From positions 2,853,501 through 2,917,500 of the forward strand of contig NC_134683.1 of assembly GCF_024713945.1 (NCBI RefSeq): a stretch of 64,000 bases of DNA, written 5' to 3'. Positions 12,201 to 23,519 of the stretch are shown one piece after another. Position 1 is the stretch's first letter; every line of letters begins with the position of its first letter. Position numbers and translations under genes: made by a program. The notes beneath the pieces are model-generated. The model did no database searches. It was given only the letters and a program-made list of their open reading frames with translations, and had not been told where the DNA came from. The DNA is from Dermatophagoides farinae. Lineage: Eukaryota; Arthropoda; Arachnida; Sarcoptiformes; Pyroglyphidae.

Positions 12201-15157
12201 CATTGGCTGATGAAAATAATAATGGTATCAATGCATTGGCTGAAGGCCCTGGTGAACCAGGTCCATCGACAAGAGAAAAAGGCTATCTTGCTTTCTATGA
12301 AATATGTCAAAAAGTTGAAGATGATGATTGGCAATTACATCGACCACATCCACATATTGAAGGACCATACGCGGTAAAAGGAAAACAATGGGTTGCATTC
12401 GATGATATTGAAATCATTCAAGATAAAGCTAAATTCATTATTGATCAAGGATTAGGTGGTGCAATGGTTTGGACATTGGATAATGATGATTTCCGTGGCA
12501 ATTGTTATGGTGAACAAAATCCATTAATAAGTTCATTGCGAACATCGTTAATTAATCCTTTGTTACAAGTATCACCAAAACCAGCTGCATCACGTGATTC
12601 CACATCTTCCATTCGACCATCATCATCACGAGAAAACAATTTTATTCGTAATCGATCAAGACCTGTAAATTTTGAATTATCCGAATCTGGACTCAATGCA
12701 TTGAATGTTAATACTCGACGTAATCAAAGACGGAAACAATATTTTAGCACATCAACTACTACTACTACTACTACCACCACCACAACAACGACAACACCAG
12801 CACCAACTACAGCTTTAGCTTTATTATATACAACACCGGAACCACCAACCACACCGGATCCGGGAATTGAATTCAATTGTGAAGATGAAGGTTTTTTCAA
12901 TAATCCAAAAGATTGTCGAAAATATTTCTGGTGTTTAGATAGTGGTCCAGCTAATTTGGGTATTGTTGCTCATTCATTTACATGTCCATCAGGATTATAT
13001 TTCAATAGCAAAACCGAAGCTTGTGATTATCAGGAAAATGTTTCATGTAGAAATAAAAAAGATAAATCCACAATTACAACACGACGACCACGAATTCGAC
13101 CAAAGATTGCTACAACTTCATCACCGATTACAACGACAACAACGACGACGACTACACCTCCACCAACAACAACAACAACACAGATGCCAATCACCGGACC
13201 ACCACCATCATCATATGAACGAGATAATGATGAAAAAATGATGATGGATACTATGAGAAAATTCAATGATGCGGCTAAAAATGGTAATCAAGATGAATTA
13301 GTTCAGCTTTCTAATCTAATTAAAGCATTGGGAGGTATTGATAAACTTGAAGCCATTCTTAAAGGTTTCAACAATAATAATAACGATAATGATCGAAAAC
13401 CGTTAAATTCTGAACAAGATGATGGATCGGCATCGAATTTTTTTGCATATGTTACACCTAAACGAACACAGGAACCAATAACTACTACACCTGCACCAGC
13501 ACGCCAAGATCGTTCGAAACCTATTCGACAACGACGTCCACAATTTTTAGATTCCGAAGCTACGGCAACAACGATGGCTACTACAGCCACCACTCCGATA
13601 CCACCGACAACATTATCGTTGTTTACATATTACGAGAAACCAAAATCAAATGGTAGAAATAATAATAATAATGGTGGTGGTGGTAGTAATACTAATCTAG
13701 AAGCCGAATCAATCGATAATTTTGTAAAGAAATCTAATGCAAAACCATTTGAATTTAATTATAATCAACCTGAAGGTCGTAATATGATGATAAATGCTTT
13801 CAATGATATGCAAAATTCTCGACGATTAATTTTAGAAGAAAATAAACAAAAATTTTCAAATGAATCATTAACATCGGCAGTTTTAATCGATCCTAATACA
13901 AGACAAATATTTAAATTACCATATCAATTAATGCCATCGGATAATCCACCGAATAATAATCGAGCATTACCATCGGATATAATCGATAATAGTTTAACTG
14001 CCCGGCAAAAAGATCCGGCAATGACAATATCAAGACGTATTCGTCTTCCACATCCAAATACGATGCACCAGTTTTCAACGGCAGTTTTAGTACCCGATAA
14101 AGCCGGTGTAGTTTATGAAGATGAATTCCTTTTCGACCATCAATCATCATCGGATAATCGAATGTCTGGACCACAACCACCACCGTCATTGATGCAACCG
14201 GGACAATTTTTACCACCAGGTAGTGAACTTCCTCTGTCAGCATATTTACGTCAATTTCAACCAGCACCACCACCACCTTATCAATTACCTAATAATGATA
14301 TTGGTCATAATTCTCAATCATCATCAAAACCAAAACAATCTCAACATGCTCAACATCAACGACGTAAACCACAGAATCAATTCAATATTCCATTGCAGCA
14401 AGAAAATCCAATCAATCTATTGATCAACACACCTCCGCGTGCAGCTGAAGATAATAAGTTACCATTTAATATTCTGCATACAACATCATTACCATTAACT
14501 ACAACACCATCGCCAGTACCAAAATTTACCAATTACAATACATTACCACCAGAATTTGATATCTCACCCTTCACCAGTACAAGTAGTTTATATAATCCAA
14601 TTCAGGCGAATAATTTTCAGAAAAATAGATTATCCGACCTATTGGACAGTGTGACAGCAACATTATCATCATCGTCATCACATCCAACTACACCGATACC
14701 AACAGCATTGATTACAAATGATGATCCAATACTTCATTCATTGGGTCCAAGACGAAGAATTGCACGTCCAAGAAGGCCATTACCTGGCATACATCATCAT
14801 CATAATCATCATAATCAATCACCGACGACAAGTTCACATGCAACAGCACCTAGAACTACAACGACAACAACAACGACGACGACAACAACAACTCGTCGTC
14901 CATATATTGCACCATCGATTGATACATTTCATGGGCCATCCGTATATTCAAATAATGATGGTGGTCTTGGTTGTTCGAAACGTGGTGTATTTGCACATCC
15001 CGAAAGTTGTGGTATGTTTGTTGTTTGTGCACCAGCTGGTCGTGGTAAAAAAGGTTTCCGTACATTGACACATCATTGTCCAGCTGATCAGGTATTTGTT
15101 GAAGAGGTTGGACGTTGTCGACCTGGTAATAAAGATCGTTGCGAAGTTTATCATTAG
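3289..15157 (+). CDS. Large secreted or membrane-anchored GH18 chitinase with two chitin-binding domains (Cht6/group VI-like)
   Basis: It should cleave chitin in cuticle or peritrophic matrix. Exons are 3289-3303 (tentative, MSPST), 10578-10865, 11087-11168, 11252-11445, 11579-11644, 11803-11927 and 11989-15157; all junctions are GT-AG and in phase, giving about 1312 residues. Exon 2 opens with a hydrophobic signal or anchor helix (LPLATIITIIVLAIFF) and a Ser-rich stretch. The GH18 domain (about 70-430) shows CYYSNW, IAIGGW, the catalytic DGIDFDWEYP (Glu near 194), LSYDYH and MVWTLDNDDF, so it looks active. A CBM14 domain with six cysteines lies at about nt 12870-13050. A 640-residue low-complexity linker of Thr, Asn, Gln and Pro follows, then a second, atypical Cys-rich domain at the C-terminus (nt 14965-15145). 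One GH18 plus CBM14 and a very long linker fits insect group VI chitinases; that assignment is inference. The first exon is the weakest part. Confidence 0.88.
3304..10577 (+). other. Putative 7.3 kb first intron of the chitinase gene, full of simple repeats
   Basis: No exon-like sequence is visible. The stretch holds ATG/ATC, TTG and TG microsatellites, a 19-A run near 8787-8806 and one strong hairpin (9213-9255). It ends with a pyrimidine tract and CAG at 10577. It would be an ordinary intergenic region if the first coding exon lies elsewhere. Length and position fit a regulatory first intron, but this rests only on the in-phase pairing of 3303 with 10578. Confidence 0.4.
9213..9255. repeat. 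Hairpin with perfect 15-bp arms
   Basis: The arms CAACAACAAGGTTGT (9213-9227) and ACAACCTTGTTGTTG (9241-9255) are exact reverse complements separated by 13 bp. No gene explains it. It could be a MITE end or a small structured RNA, but nothing supports either specifically. Confidence 0.8.
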
Positions 15158-15802
15158 TTGTGAGTCACATATTTAAAAATAAAAAAAAAATTTACTGAAA
15201 TCACAAAAATCAAAATGACAAAAAAAAATATTTCTGAATTTCAAAATAAATTGCCAATCATGCCATTGTTTTTTTAAAATTCTTCTATTCTCATTATCAT
15301 CATCACCATCATCGTCATCATCATAAAAACATTTCGAATTTTTCATTCATTCATTCATATTTCATCAATCATCATCATCACATTTTTATTCTTTCTTGTA
15401 TTTCTATTCTTTTGAATGGTTTTCTCATACATTCCATGTTGCTGTCACAATTCTGGTTCCATTTCAAAATGCTAAATATATATTGTCCACTGTTTTATAC
15501 ATAGATTCTTCCATTTTTATCACAAATTGTTAAATTGTTATCGCACACAATAATATGGACTAAAATATTAATTTATATATTGTTAATGTTGTTGTTTCTG
15601 GAATTTGAAAAAAAAAACAAATGGAAATTTTCGAATGACAACAATGTGAAAGAGATTGAATGAAAAAAAACAACACTAATTTCATTACAGCTGAATAAAA
15701 AAAATGAATAAAACATAAATCGTTGTGTTGTGTTGTGTTTGTGAATGAAATTTTGATTCAATTTTTGTTCATTTGTATTCTGTTGATTAAAAAAAAAGAA
15801 AA
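15158..15802 (+). other. Chitinase 3' UTR and aldolase 5' region
   Basis: AATAAA-type signals lie shortly after the chitinase stop (near 15178 and 15246). The rest is AT-rich with ATC repeats. Just before the aldolase start is a TGTTG run and an A-rich leader. I see no further gene. Confidence 0.6.
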
Positions 15803-16915
15803 ATGACGTTGATGTTATCGAAAAATATTCAAGATGAATTACAACAAACTGCAAGATTATTAGCTACAAATGGTAAAGGTATTTTAGCAGCCGATGAATC
15901 AATGTCAACGATTGGAAAGAAATTTGTACAGATTGCCGTGGAAAATACGAAAGAAAATCGTCGTTTATATCGTCAAATGTTATTTGGTGATGATCGAATT
16001 CGTGAATTTATCAGTGGTGTTATTCTTCATGATGAAACTTTATATCAGAAAGATGATAATGGCAAAGGTTTTGTGGATTTATTACGTGAAAAGAATATTG
16101 TGCCTGGAATTAAAGTAGATAGAGGTTTAGTCTTATTAATGGGTACTAATAATGAAACAAACACTCAAGGTTTAGATGATTTGAAACCAAGATGTGAAGA
16201 ATATTATAAACTTGGTTGTCGTTTTGCTAAATGGCGAGCAGTATTAAAAATTGATGAACATGGTGGTTCACCATCACAATTGGCTATTGTTGAAAATGCA
16301 CGTGGATTAGCACGTTATGCATCCATTTGTCAGGAATGTCGAATCGTACCAATTGTTGAACCAGAAGTTTTATCCGATGGTAATCATTCATTGGAAAAAT
16401 GTCAACAGGTTAGCCAGAAAGTGTTTGCTGCAACTATTGCTGCACTTCATGAACATAATGTTCTAATGGAAGGTATTCTACTCAAACCAAATATGATCAC
16501 AGCCGGACATGATTTTAATGGCAAGGCAGAAAATAATGCCGAAGAAATCGGTATGGCAACAGTTATGACATTGATGCGTACAATACCACCAGCCGTTCCT
16601 GGTATAATGTTTTTATCCGGTGGACAATCTGAAGAAGAAGCAACAGTTAATTTAAGTATGATCAATCAAATTGGTTCAAAAATCAAACCACAAACACCAT
16701 GGAAATTAAGTTTTAGTTATGGTCGTGCATTACAGAATTCAGCCATTACCATTTGGGCTGGAAATGTTGAAAATGTTGGTAAAGCTCGTGAAGAATTAAT
16801 ACGACGAATGAAAGCAAATTCATTGGCTAGTCAAGGACGATATATGCCTGGATCATCTACAACAACATCATCTACGGCTACAAAAAGTAATTATGTAGCT
16901 AAACATGTTTATTGA
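15803..16915 (+). CDS. Class I fructose-bisphosphate aldolase
   Basis: The enzyme reversibly splits fructose-1,6-bisphosphate into dihydroxyacetone phosphate and glyceraldehyde-3-phosphate in cytosolic glycolysis. One uninterrupted exon encodes 370 residues, close to the usual 360-365. Family marks are all present: GILAADES near the N-terminus, KVDRG, CRFAKWRAV with the active-site lysine, IVEPEVL, and the Schiff-base lysine in GILLKPNM. The chain ends in HVY, keeping the C-terminal tyrosine needed for full activity in class I enzymes. A Ser/Thr-rich insert just before the C-terminus makes it slightly longer than vertebrate forms. The first ATG sits in an A-rich context typical of arthropod starts and gives a normal N-terminus. 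An AATAAA lies a few bases after the stop. Intronless structure is unusual for an animal aldolase, but the frame is clean and nothing suggests a pseudogene. Confidence 0.97.
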   Translation: MTLMLSKNIQDELQQTARLLATNGKGILAADESMSTIGKKFVQIAVENTKENRRLYRQMLFGDDRIREFISGVILHDETLYQKDDNGKGFVDLLREKNIVPGIKVDRGLVLLMGTNNETNTQGLDDLKPRCEEYYKLGCRFAKWRAVLKIDEHGGSPSQLAIVENARGLARYASICQECRIVPIVEPEVLSDGNHSLEKCQQVSQKVFAATIAALHEHNVLMEGILLKPNMITAGHDFNGKAENNAEEIGMATVMTLMRTIPPAVPGIMFLSGGQSEEEATVNLSMINQIGSKIKPQTPWKLSFSYGRALQNSAITIWAGNVENVGKAREELIRRMKANSLASQGRYMPGSSTTTSSTATKSNYVAKHVY

Positions 16916-17645
16916 GCAATAAATTCTGTAAAATTCTGAAAAAGAATTTATAAAAATAAAATATTTGAAATTCGCGCTCACCGTTTTTGTGAAAAAAAAT
17001 AACAAGACGATTGTGTCCACTATTACTACACAATTTAACGGGCGCAGCATGTTTAGTTAAAATGGATCGAGCTCAATGAGCGTTGGGTTGGTTGGACAAA
17101 CACACCACCACCGACGCCACCACCACACAGTGTTATCCAAACATTTCGATTTTTCGATGGTTTTGGCTGTGATTGTGTGCAACAGATTTTTGTTTGCTGC
17201 AATTGCATTCTGTCATTTTTTGAATCAGGTTTTTCTATGTTTGTGTTTTGAGTGTCATTGATCATCAACAACAACGACTGTTACTGTTTTTTTTTTAATT
17301 CCACATTTTTTTTTCATATCATTTCATTTTGTCAAATTTGATTATATAGAAAATTTGTCGTTTTTCTAGCCAGTCCACTTGTATGTTGTTTACCCAATAC
17401 ACAGCAGCAGCAACAGGAAAAAAGTTGTTTTTGATCAGATTTTGTTAAATTTCACCAAAAATATCTAACACATCCGCATCGAGCTTTTCGATTTAATCAA
17501 AAAAAAAAAAAAAAAAAAAAAAAAATTACCAGTCTTCTATTCGATTTTGTTTCCTCACATTCAATCACTTTTGACATTCAAACAACGTTGTGTTTAACAA
17601 ACAATTTCCACTCATCTCTGTGTGATCAATTAATCGAATCAAAAT
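16916..17645 (+). other. Aldolase 3' end and septin 5' region, with a 27-base poly-A tract
   Basis: An AATAAA at 16919 gives the aldolase a poly-A signal. The remainder is AT-rich, with a pure A run at about 17499-17525 roughly 120 bp before the septin start. No other gene is visible. Confidence 0.65.
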
Positions 17646-18914
17646 ATGGCAACGACAACAAGTTATCTTGGATTCGCCAATCTACCGAATCAAGTACAAA
17701 GAAAATTTGCAAAAAAAGGTTTCGAATTCAATCTAATGGTTGTCGGTGAATCTGGTTTGGGAAAAACAACATTAATCAATTCATTGTTTGGCACAAATAT
17801 TAATTCAAATCGAAAGATTCCAACCACACAAGAATTATTGGATCGAACATTATCAATTGAAACTACATCATTGGATATTGAAGAACGTGGTGTCCGTCTT
17901 AAATTGACCGGTTTGTATCAATTGAAAATATTAATATTTTTTTTAAATTTTAATAAATATTCCATTTTCCAATTATTTAGTTGTCGATACACCTGGTTAT
18001 GGTGATGCATTGAATTGTTCGGATAATTATGATCCAATATTACAATATATTGATGAACAACATAGAAAATATTTAACAAATGAATCCGGATTAAATCGTC
18101 GCCAGATACGTGATACACGTGTTCATTGTTGTTTTTTCTTTATTTCACCAATTAATTATGGCTTGAAACCGGCGGATGTTCGTTTTTTAAAATTATTACA
18201 ACATAAAGTTAATATTGTACCATTGATTGCTAAATCTGATTTTCTTACACCAAATGAAACATCCACATTGAAGAAACGTATTCTTGAAGAGATTAAACAA
18301 CATCAAATCGATATCTATACAATACCGGATTGTGATCCAGATGATGATATTGAATATAAGGTTTGTCAAAAAGTACTCATTTTTTTTATTGAAATTATCT
18401 ATTTTTTCTATCACAGGAACATGTAAGACAATTACAAAATTCAATGCCATTCGCCGTTTCTTCATCGGTGGATATTATCGAAGTAAATGGTGAACGTATT
18501 CGTGGCCGTGAATATCCATGGGGTATTGTTCGTACCGAATGTGATGATCATAGTGATTATGTTAAATTGCGTTCAATGTTGGTATCACAAATGCAAGATT
18601 TGCATGAAGTAACACATGATTTACATTATGAAAATTATCGTTCATTGCATTTGGCCAATTCTGGTGGCGATATGAGTCCAATGACAAGAAGATTCAATAC
18701 AAGCGATGTACGTGATAATGTATCAATACTTAGCGGTATGACAATGGATGAAACAGAAAAAGATCGATTATTATTGGAAAAAGAAGCTGAAATTCGTCGT
18801 ATGCAACAAGAATTGGCCAAAATTCAGGATCAAATTCGTTTACAATCATTGCAACAAAATGATTTAACTACTACTGTTGCTGCTAATGGTGCAACAAATG
18901 GACATTCAAAATGA
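17646..18914 (+). CDS. Septin GTPase (Sep1/Sep4, SEPT2/4/5-like)
   Basis: Septins are GTP-binding proteins that polymerise into filaments for cytokinesis, cortical scaffolding and membrane barriers. Exons are 17646-17910, 17981-18360 and 18417-18914 with small GT-AG introns and closed phases, giving about 380 residues. The N-terminus has the family start GFANLPNQV and a basic segment before the G domain. G1 is GESGLGKT, G3 is DTPG, G4 is AKSD (AKAD in most septins), and the septin unique element includes GREYPWGIV and HYENYR. The C-terminus is a predicted coiled coil rich in Glu, Lys and Arg (about residues 330-360), followed by a Thr/Asn tail. Length and order are normal. It resembles the SEPT2/4/5 side of the family more than Peanut/SEPT7; the exact subgroup is uncertain. 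Confidence 0.95.
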
Positions 18915-19021
18915 GAAAATGCCGAATATCATTATAGCTGCCATAATCATATTTGCCATATTTTTTTAAATTTATAATTTGTTTTTATAAGCTAAATGAT
19001 GAAGCAGATTTTTTTTATCTC

Positions 19022-19260
19022 GGTATATCTGTTTTTTCTACTTAACTTGCTACTTATTCTAAAATACTTGAATAAAAAAAAAGATAAAAATTCAAAAATA
19101 AAGTTTTAATCGAAAAGTGATGCTTAATGTTAAACATGGTGAACAAACACATCCAATGGGTAATTGAATAAGGAGAGCAATGACTTTATTTCTCAATTTT
19201 TTTTTGTGCACCCTTTTTTCAATTTTATAAAAGGAAGAGGTCAGCGCGTACGCTAAACCT
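19022..19260 (+). mobile_element. Repeat family R, copy 1 (tail segment followed by truncated head)
   Basis: The tail part (about 19022-19135: TACTTAACTTGCTACTTATT, then an AATAAA-containing A-rich stretch ending TGATGCTT) matches the end of the copy at 24.3 kb. It is followed by the head part (about 19145-19260: ACACATCCAATGGGTAATT, a GTGCACCC block and a TATAAAAGG box at 19226), which stops abruptly at GCTAAACCT. The tail-to-head order differs from copy 2 and suggests two truncated units in tandem. It sits about 110 bp after the septin stop and supplies AATAAA signals that septin could use. Confidence 0.7.
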
Positions 19261-19404
19261 AAGGATTGTTTTTATATGTGTGACAGACAAGAAATGTTTG
19301 TTGAATGAATCATGTTCAAGTCTATTTTAACAGTACGCGGTGGTTGCGGCACGGTTTCTTCAATTCTGTGCCATATATCAATTTTAATTCGGAGTCAACA
19401 CCGA

Positions 19405-20784
19405 TCCGTTCATATCCGCAATTGGACGAGAATTGATTGCCGAAATTTCATAGAGAATTGTTCGAAAGTTTTCTGGATTTAAATCCTTCTTTAGCTAGGT
19501 TGTCACACACAACTTTCGAAAGTGTAACATCGATTTTGGTTGTTTCACCATTTTCATTATCCATTATTGTTAAGCCGTTTTTTCAAGTAGCTTCATTTCA
19601 TCGACAAACGGTTTCAATATCTGGTTCATTGCTTCCACTATTCGAGTATGTGGTCTCTTAACCATCAGAAACAAGTGTATGTTATCACGTTTCGTACGTT
19701 CCTTCAATGGTAGATTTGTGCATGATATGTAACCGGCTAAAAATTTCTTTCCTTTTTTTCCAATAAAGAAAAAATCATCAAGGGAAATTTCAACTCGAAG
19801 TTTTCCTTTAAGTCTTTGAAACATGCTTTCATCAGTCGTGTCCAACTCATTTCGAATAACCATATTGTTCTTGATTTTGTTCGGGAATAAAATTCAATGA
19901 TTTTTCTTTTTCGATTGAATTAATCAACGAGGGATGTTGATTGATTATGGATTGCAAAATTCCTTCAACTGAATAATATTGAATAGAAAGTTGGCCGTCC
20001 GAAGTAGTTATCTGAATAGATTAGATTCAAAAATTTAAAAAAAATGATTAAATTAATCAAACTCTATACCTGGGTAGGTGGTACACTCATACCCCGCTTA
20101 GGTTTGTATTCGATATAGGACATTGCATTCATTGCATATTGCCAACCCCCGCGTTAAGCGGGGTATTACTGTACATAGGAGTCTTGCAATTCCAAAAAGT
20201 TGTTTTGCAAATAACAACTGGAGCAATACCGTGCCATAATATTTCTAATATTCTCAGAATATTCGAAAGCTTTTACAAAATTATTAGCAATAACCGTTCC
20301 CAGTTCTTCCACATGTGAATTTGGAATCGATTTTTTTAGACGTACTTCCGACATTTCCACAATGAATTGTTTCAAAAAATCTCTTTCGTCTAAATCAAAT
20401 ATAAAAATATGAATCTAATTTGTAAATACTCACTAATACCTTTGTTTAATGGTGACACAGTTGAAGACCAAAATGAATTTAAGATTGGTTCTCGTCTCAA
20501 AGACTTTTCGAAGACTTGTTCAAGTTGATCATACTGATCATACTCATCATTGTTATCATCATCGTCGTTATCATCGTTGTCGTATCATCTGATTCATTTT
20601 TAGGATCATATGGATCCACATCCATTGGAATCTCACTTTCATGTCTCGAAGTTTGTCCATGATCTTGATCAAATGGAATTTCTGAAATTATGGGTTCAGC
20701 CGGACCTGCTAATTTCGCTATATCTTGTTGAGAACCACCAGCGATCTGTTTAGAACTGGATCTTCTTTGGCTGGGTTCATTCAA
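19405..20784 (-). pseudogene. Remnants of an arthropod transposon-type ORF (unnamed family), three segments
   Basis: Three open segments lie in order on the minus strand. The first (20497-20784) has a Ser/Gln start (MNEPSQRRSSSK) and an acidic middle. The second (about 20166-20395) includes FIVEMSEVRLKKSIPNSHVE. The third (about 19405-20010) has YYSVEGILQSIINHPSLI, then SLDDFFFIGKKGKKFLAGY, RDNIHLFLMV and VVCDNLAKEGF. That order (a helical domain, a YxxVExxLQ segment, a DDF...G segment, NIxLxL, DNLxxxGF) matches from memory a repetitive protein common in arthropod genomes and usually left unnamed. Segments two and three are separated by intron-like or broken sequence, and stop codons interrupt the third. 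I regard it as a dead copy. Confidence 0.5.
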
Positions 20785-21006
20785 TTAATTTAATTCAAGG
20801 TTTCGATATTCAGATTGATTTTACTTACATTAGTTTATCACAATAACCACTATGATAAGTATATTCAAGTGAATAATCAAGCTTGATAATAACGAAAATT
20901 TTGTACACAATGTACAGAACCATTATTCAAAAAAAAAAAAATAATAATGCAAGATAATAAAGTTAGTAAAAATATAGTGATGATAATTGTTAACTAGCCA
21001 AGTACA

Positions 21007-21019
21007 GGCGCTTCGCGCC
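21007..21019. repeat. Short GC-rich hairpin in AT-rich surroundings
   Basis: GGCGC-TTC-GCGCC forms a perfect 5-bp stem inside a GC-rich patch (about 21003-21060) that contrasts sharply with its neighbours. It may be the structured end of a retroposon; I cannot name it. Confidence 0.5.
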
Positions 21020-21096
21020 AGTCCCAAGCTGGCCCTGACGGTCAATATAGCTGGATACCCGCAATAATAATTGTTGTTCCAAATAATGATGATGGT

Positions 21097-21153
21097 GAAA
21101 TGAAATGAAAAATGAAATGAAATGAAATGAAATGAAATGAAATGAAATAAAAT
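21097..21153. repeat. AATGA pentanucleotide microsatellite
   Basis: Roughly ten near-perfect AATGA units follow the GC-rich patch, with short imperfections at the edges. Confidence 0.9.
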
Positions 21154-21313
21154 GTTTCGAATTCAAATTCGAATTCCAAATCAAAAATGATTTCATTATC
21201 AAATACTCATCATCATACTCATCATATACTCATCATATACTCATCAAATCAAATACTCATACATACTCATATACATGCACAATCTCTGGATAACAACTTA
21301 ACCGAGATAAAGA

Positions 21314-21449
21314 GTATACAGAGAGAAAAAATTAAATTTGATTTACTCAATATCCTTTCAATAAACAGCGTTACCATACAAATTCAATGGTAACGTTGTT
21401 TATTGACAGGATATTAAGTAAATCATTTTCGATTTTTTCTCTCTGTGTA
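21314..21449. mobile_element. 136-bp near-perfect palindrome (foldback or MITE-like element)
   Basis: The left arm (21314-21377) starts with ACAGAGAGAAAAAA, includes TTTACTCAATATCCTTTCAA and ends GCGTTACCAT. The right arm (21388-21449) is its reverse complement with a handful of mismatches, separated by about 10 bp. It encodes nothing. Arms of about 62 bp with a tiny loop are typical of a MITE or foldback element; the few mismatches suggest moderate age or hairpin-driven conversion. Confidence 0.75.
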
Positions 21450-21734
21450 GAGATCAAGAGTAGATTTACGAAAAATCTTTTTGATATTGCTCTTTCTTTT
21501 AGCGAGCAAGACTTGAAGTGTTGAAATAGAAAACATTAATAGAACAAACTTTTTATTCTAATATTTGAACTTTTATGATTATTATTACATTACTGAAACA
21601 TATATAAATGATTGTATTGAATGACCTTACTATAACACACAATATTTTAAAATAAATTACTCGTTTTCGTTTTCGTTATAAAAGAAATTTAAACGAAGTA
21701 AGTATAAATGAATGATATTCTAAATCTAAACTAA

Positions 21735-22052
21735 TTGATTAATTTTCAAAATTGCCAGAATTATTCGTGCAATTTTTTCGTTCATCGCACGAATAGCTTT
21801 ATAGTTGACAACTATAATTTTCCAACATTTCCATCAAACATTAGCAGATGGATTGAACTAGATGTGGATTCCATATCGAATTTTCAAAGTAATGAAATTA
21901 CTCTTTTCAAATTAATTAACGATGATTTAGTTGGAGAGACCAAATTATTTCGATATTATGTCCAGGAAATTAATCCTGACAAATTGACACCAAAGTATCA
22001 AACAGTGGCGAAAATTTTTTGGCCTAAATCATTAATCATCAATATATTTTAA
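21735..22052 (+). pseudogene. Unrecognised open segment of 105 codons
   Basis: The frame has ordinary composition rather than simple repeats, with pieces such as SNISRWIELDVDSISNF and YVQEINPDKLTPKYQT. I do not recognise it. It lies between a palindrome and a broken hAT transposase and is more likely part of a mobile element than a host gene. Confidence 0.3.
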
Positions 22053-22239
22053 ATCATTTTTATCACTCACCGATTGAAGGCTTTTATCTCACAATCTTCA
22101 TGAATATTGATGTTTGATGAGCTAAAGAAGATCTGGAATGTTCTGAATCAAGAATTTTCCAAATAGTGATGAGTAATAGAATATAAATTTATAGAAAAAT
22201 AGAGCACACCAAGCATTAGCTCACGAGAACGGTCGTCAT

Positions 22240-23050
22240 AAATGACGTTACACGACACTGAACATTGGATTGAAGCGATAAATGGATTTTTACAAGAAGT
22301 TATTAACCAATTTGGCTTTGAGTTATGCTGCAACATTCAAATTAAATACTCGTCAAATTGATATACGAATATCTTTTCTCAATGTACCATTATCCGAATC
22401 ATCCGAATATGTTGCACCACCCACCAGGATTTTTTCATGATGGACTGTTAAAATTGAACAAGCTTGTTCGACGTATTGAAATGAAAAAAGTTTGAAAGCC
22501 AAAATCGCTAATTTCAAAGAATTTTCAATAGCACTGGATGAAAGCACTGATATTTCAGACACAGCGCAATTAGCCATATTCATTCGAGGTATTGATGAAA
22601 ATTTTAACATAACAGAAGAATTACTATCTCTCCACCCTATGAAAGGGATCACAACCGGAGAAGAAATATTCAACTCTGTCGATCTAATTTTCAAAAAATC
22701 AATTGGAATTTATTGACAGGGATATGCACCGACGGTGCGCCAGCAATGATCGGAACCCAGAAAGGGTTCAATGGGAATGTTAACAAAAAAAAATTGGTCC
22801 AAAAAAGCTGACCAACTTACATTGTATTATCCATCAACAAAATTTATGTGCGAAATCGGTCAAGTTAACAAATTCAGAAACATCGTCAATTCAGAAATTA
22901 TTTGGCTGAATTATTTTCCGATTATGACGATGTTACATATTAATGTGAAGTCAGATGGTTGTCAAAAGCGAAAATGCTTAAGCGTTTTTACGATTTAAAA
23001 AAAGAAATTTTTGACTTCACAAGAGACAAAGGAATAATCATCGCACAGCT
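22240..23050 (+). pseudogene. Broken hAT transposase (GTF2IRD2/ZBED-like)
   Basis: This is a plus-strand remnant of a DNA-transposon transposase. The clearest block (22492-22716) contains FSIALDESTDISDTAQLAIF, the well-known hAT motif around a catalytic Asp, followed by FNITEELLSLHPMKG. After a stop the same protein type continues as LTGICTDGAPAMIGTQKGF. Further on, in another frame, come a VNKFRNIVNSEI-like segment and EVRWLSKAKMLKRFYDLKKE before 23040. This order is that of the hAT family that gave vertebrate GTF2IRD2 and EPM2AIP1. Several stops and frameshifts show it is dead. I see no clear terminal repeats or the C-terminal dimerisation block near it. Confidence 0.8.
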
Positions 23051-23519
23051 TAATGATCCAGGTTGGATAGTATTTGTTCCAACGTAATGGCTCGCTTATC
23101 ACCAATGTGCATGAAGATCAATTTTATGTAACAGTACACCTACCAACGATCGTTCTTCTGATGCTAGATTTGCACTTGATAAGGTGTTTCGTATCAATAT
23201 AGCGATTTCGACTAATGCTTCCCAATCACGTTCTGATGGTCGTAACGAAAAGATTTTTAATTGTTGTTATAACAAACTTGGCATCATTAATAGATGATTC
23301 TGGCAAATTGCTTGTAATTAGATTTTTCCAAATTTTTGATTTCGATCCAAAATGGCGGTGAAGGAATGAAGATGACATTCAATATAGTTCGGTAGACTTT
23401 AATAAAAGAAAAGGAAAAATAATTGTTATGGGTAATAGAATTTTATATTTGTAATAAACAAGACCACATTTTAAATTTTATAACATCATATTTTGTTTTA
23501 GGTACAGAGGCAGAAGTTA

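Noticed and set aside
12942-13241. Overlapping 99-codon plus frame and antisense frames inside the chitinase last exon
   Set aside because: They are shadows of the Thr/Pro repeat coding region, with no independent support.
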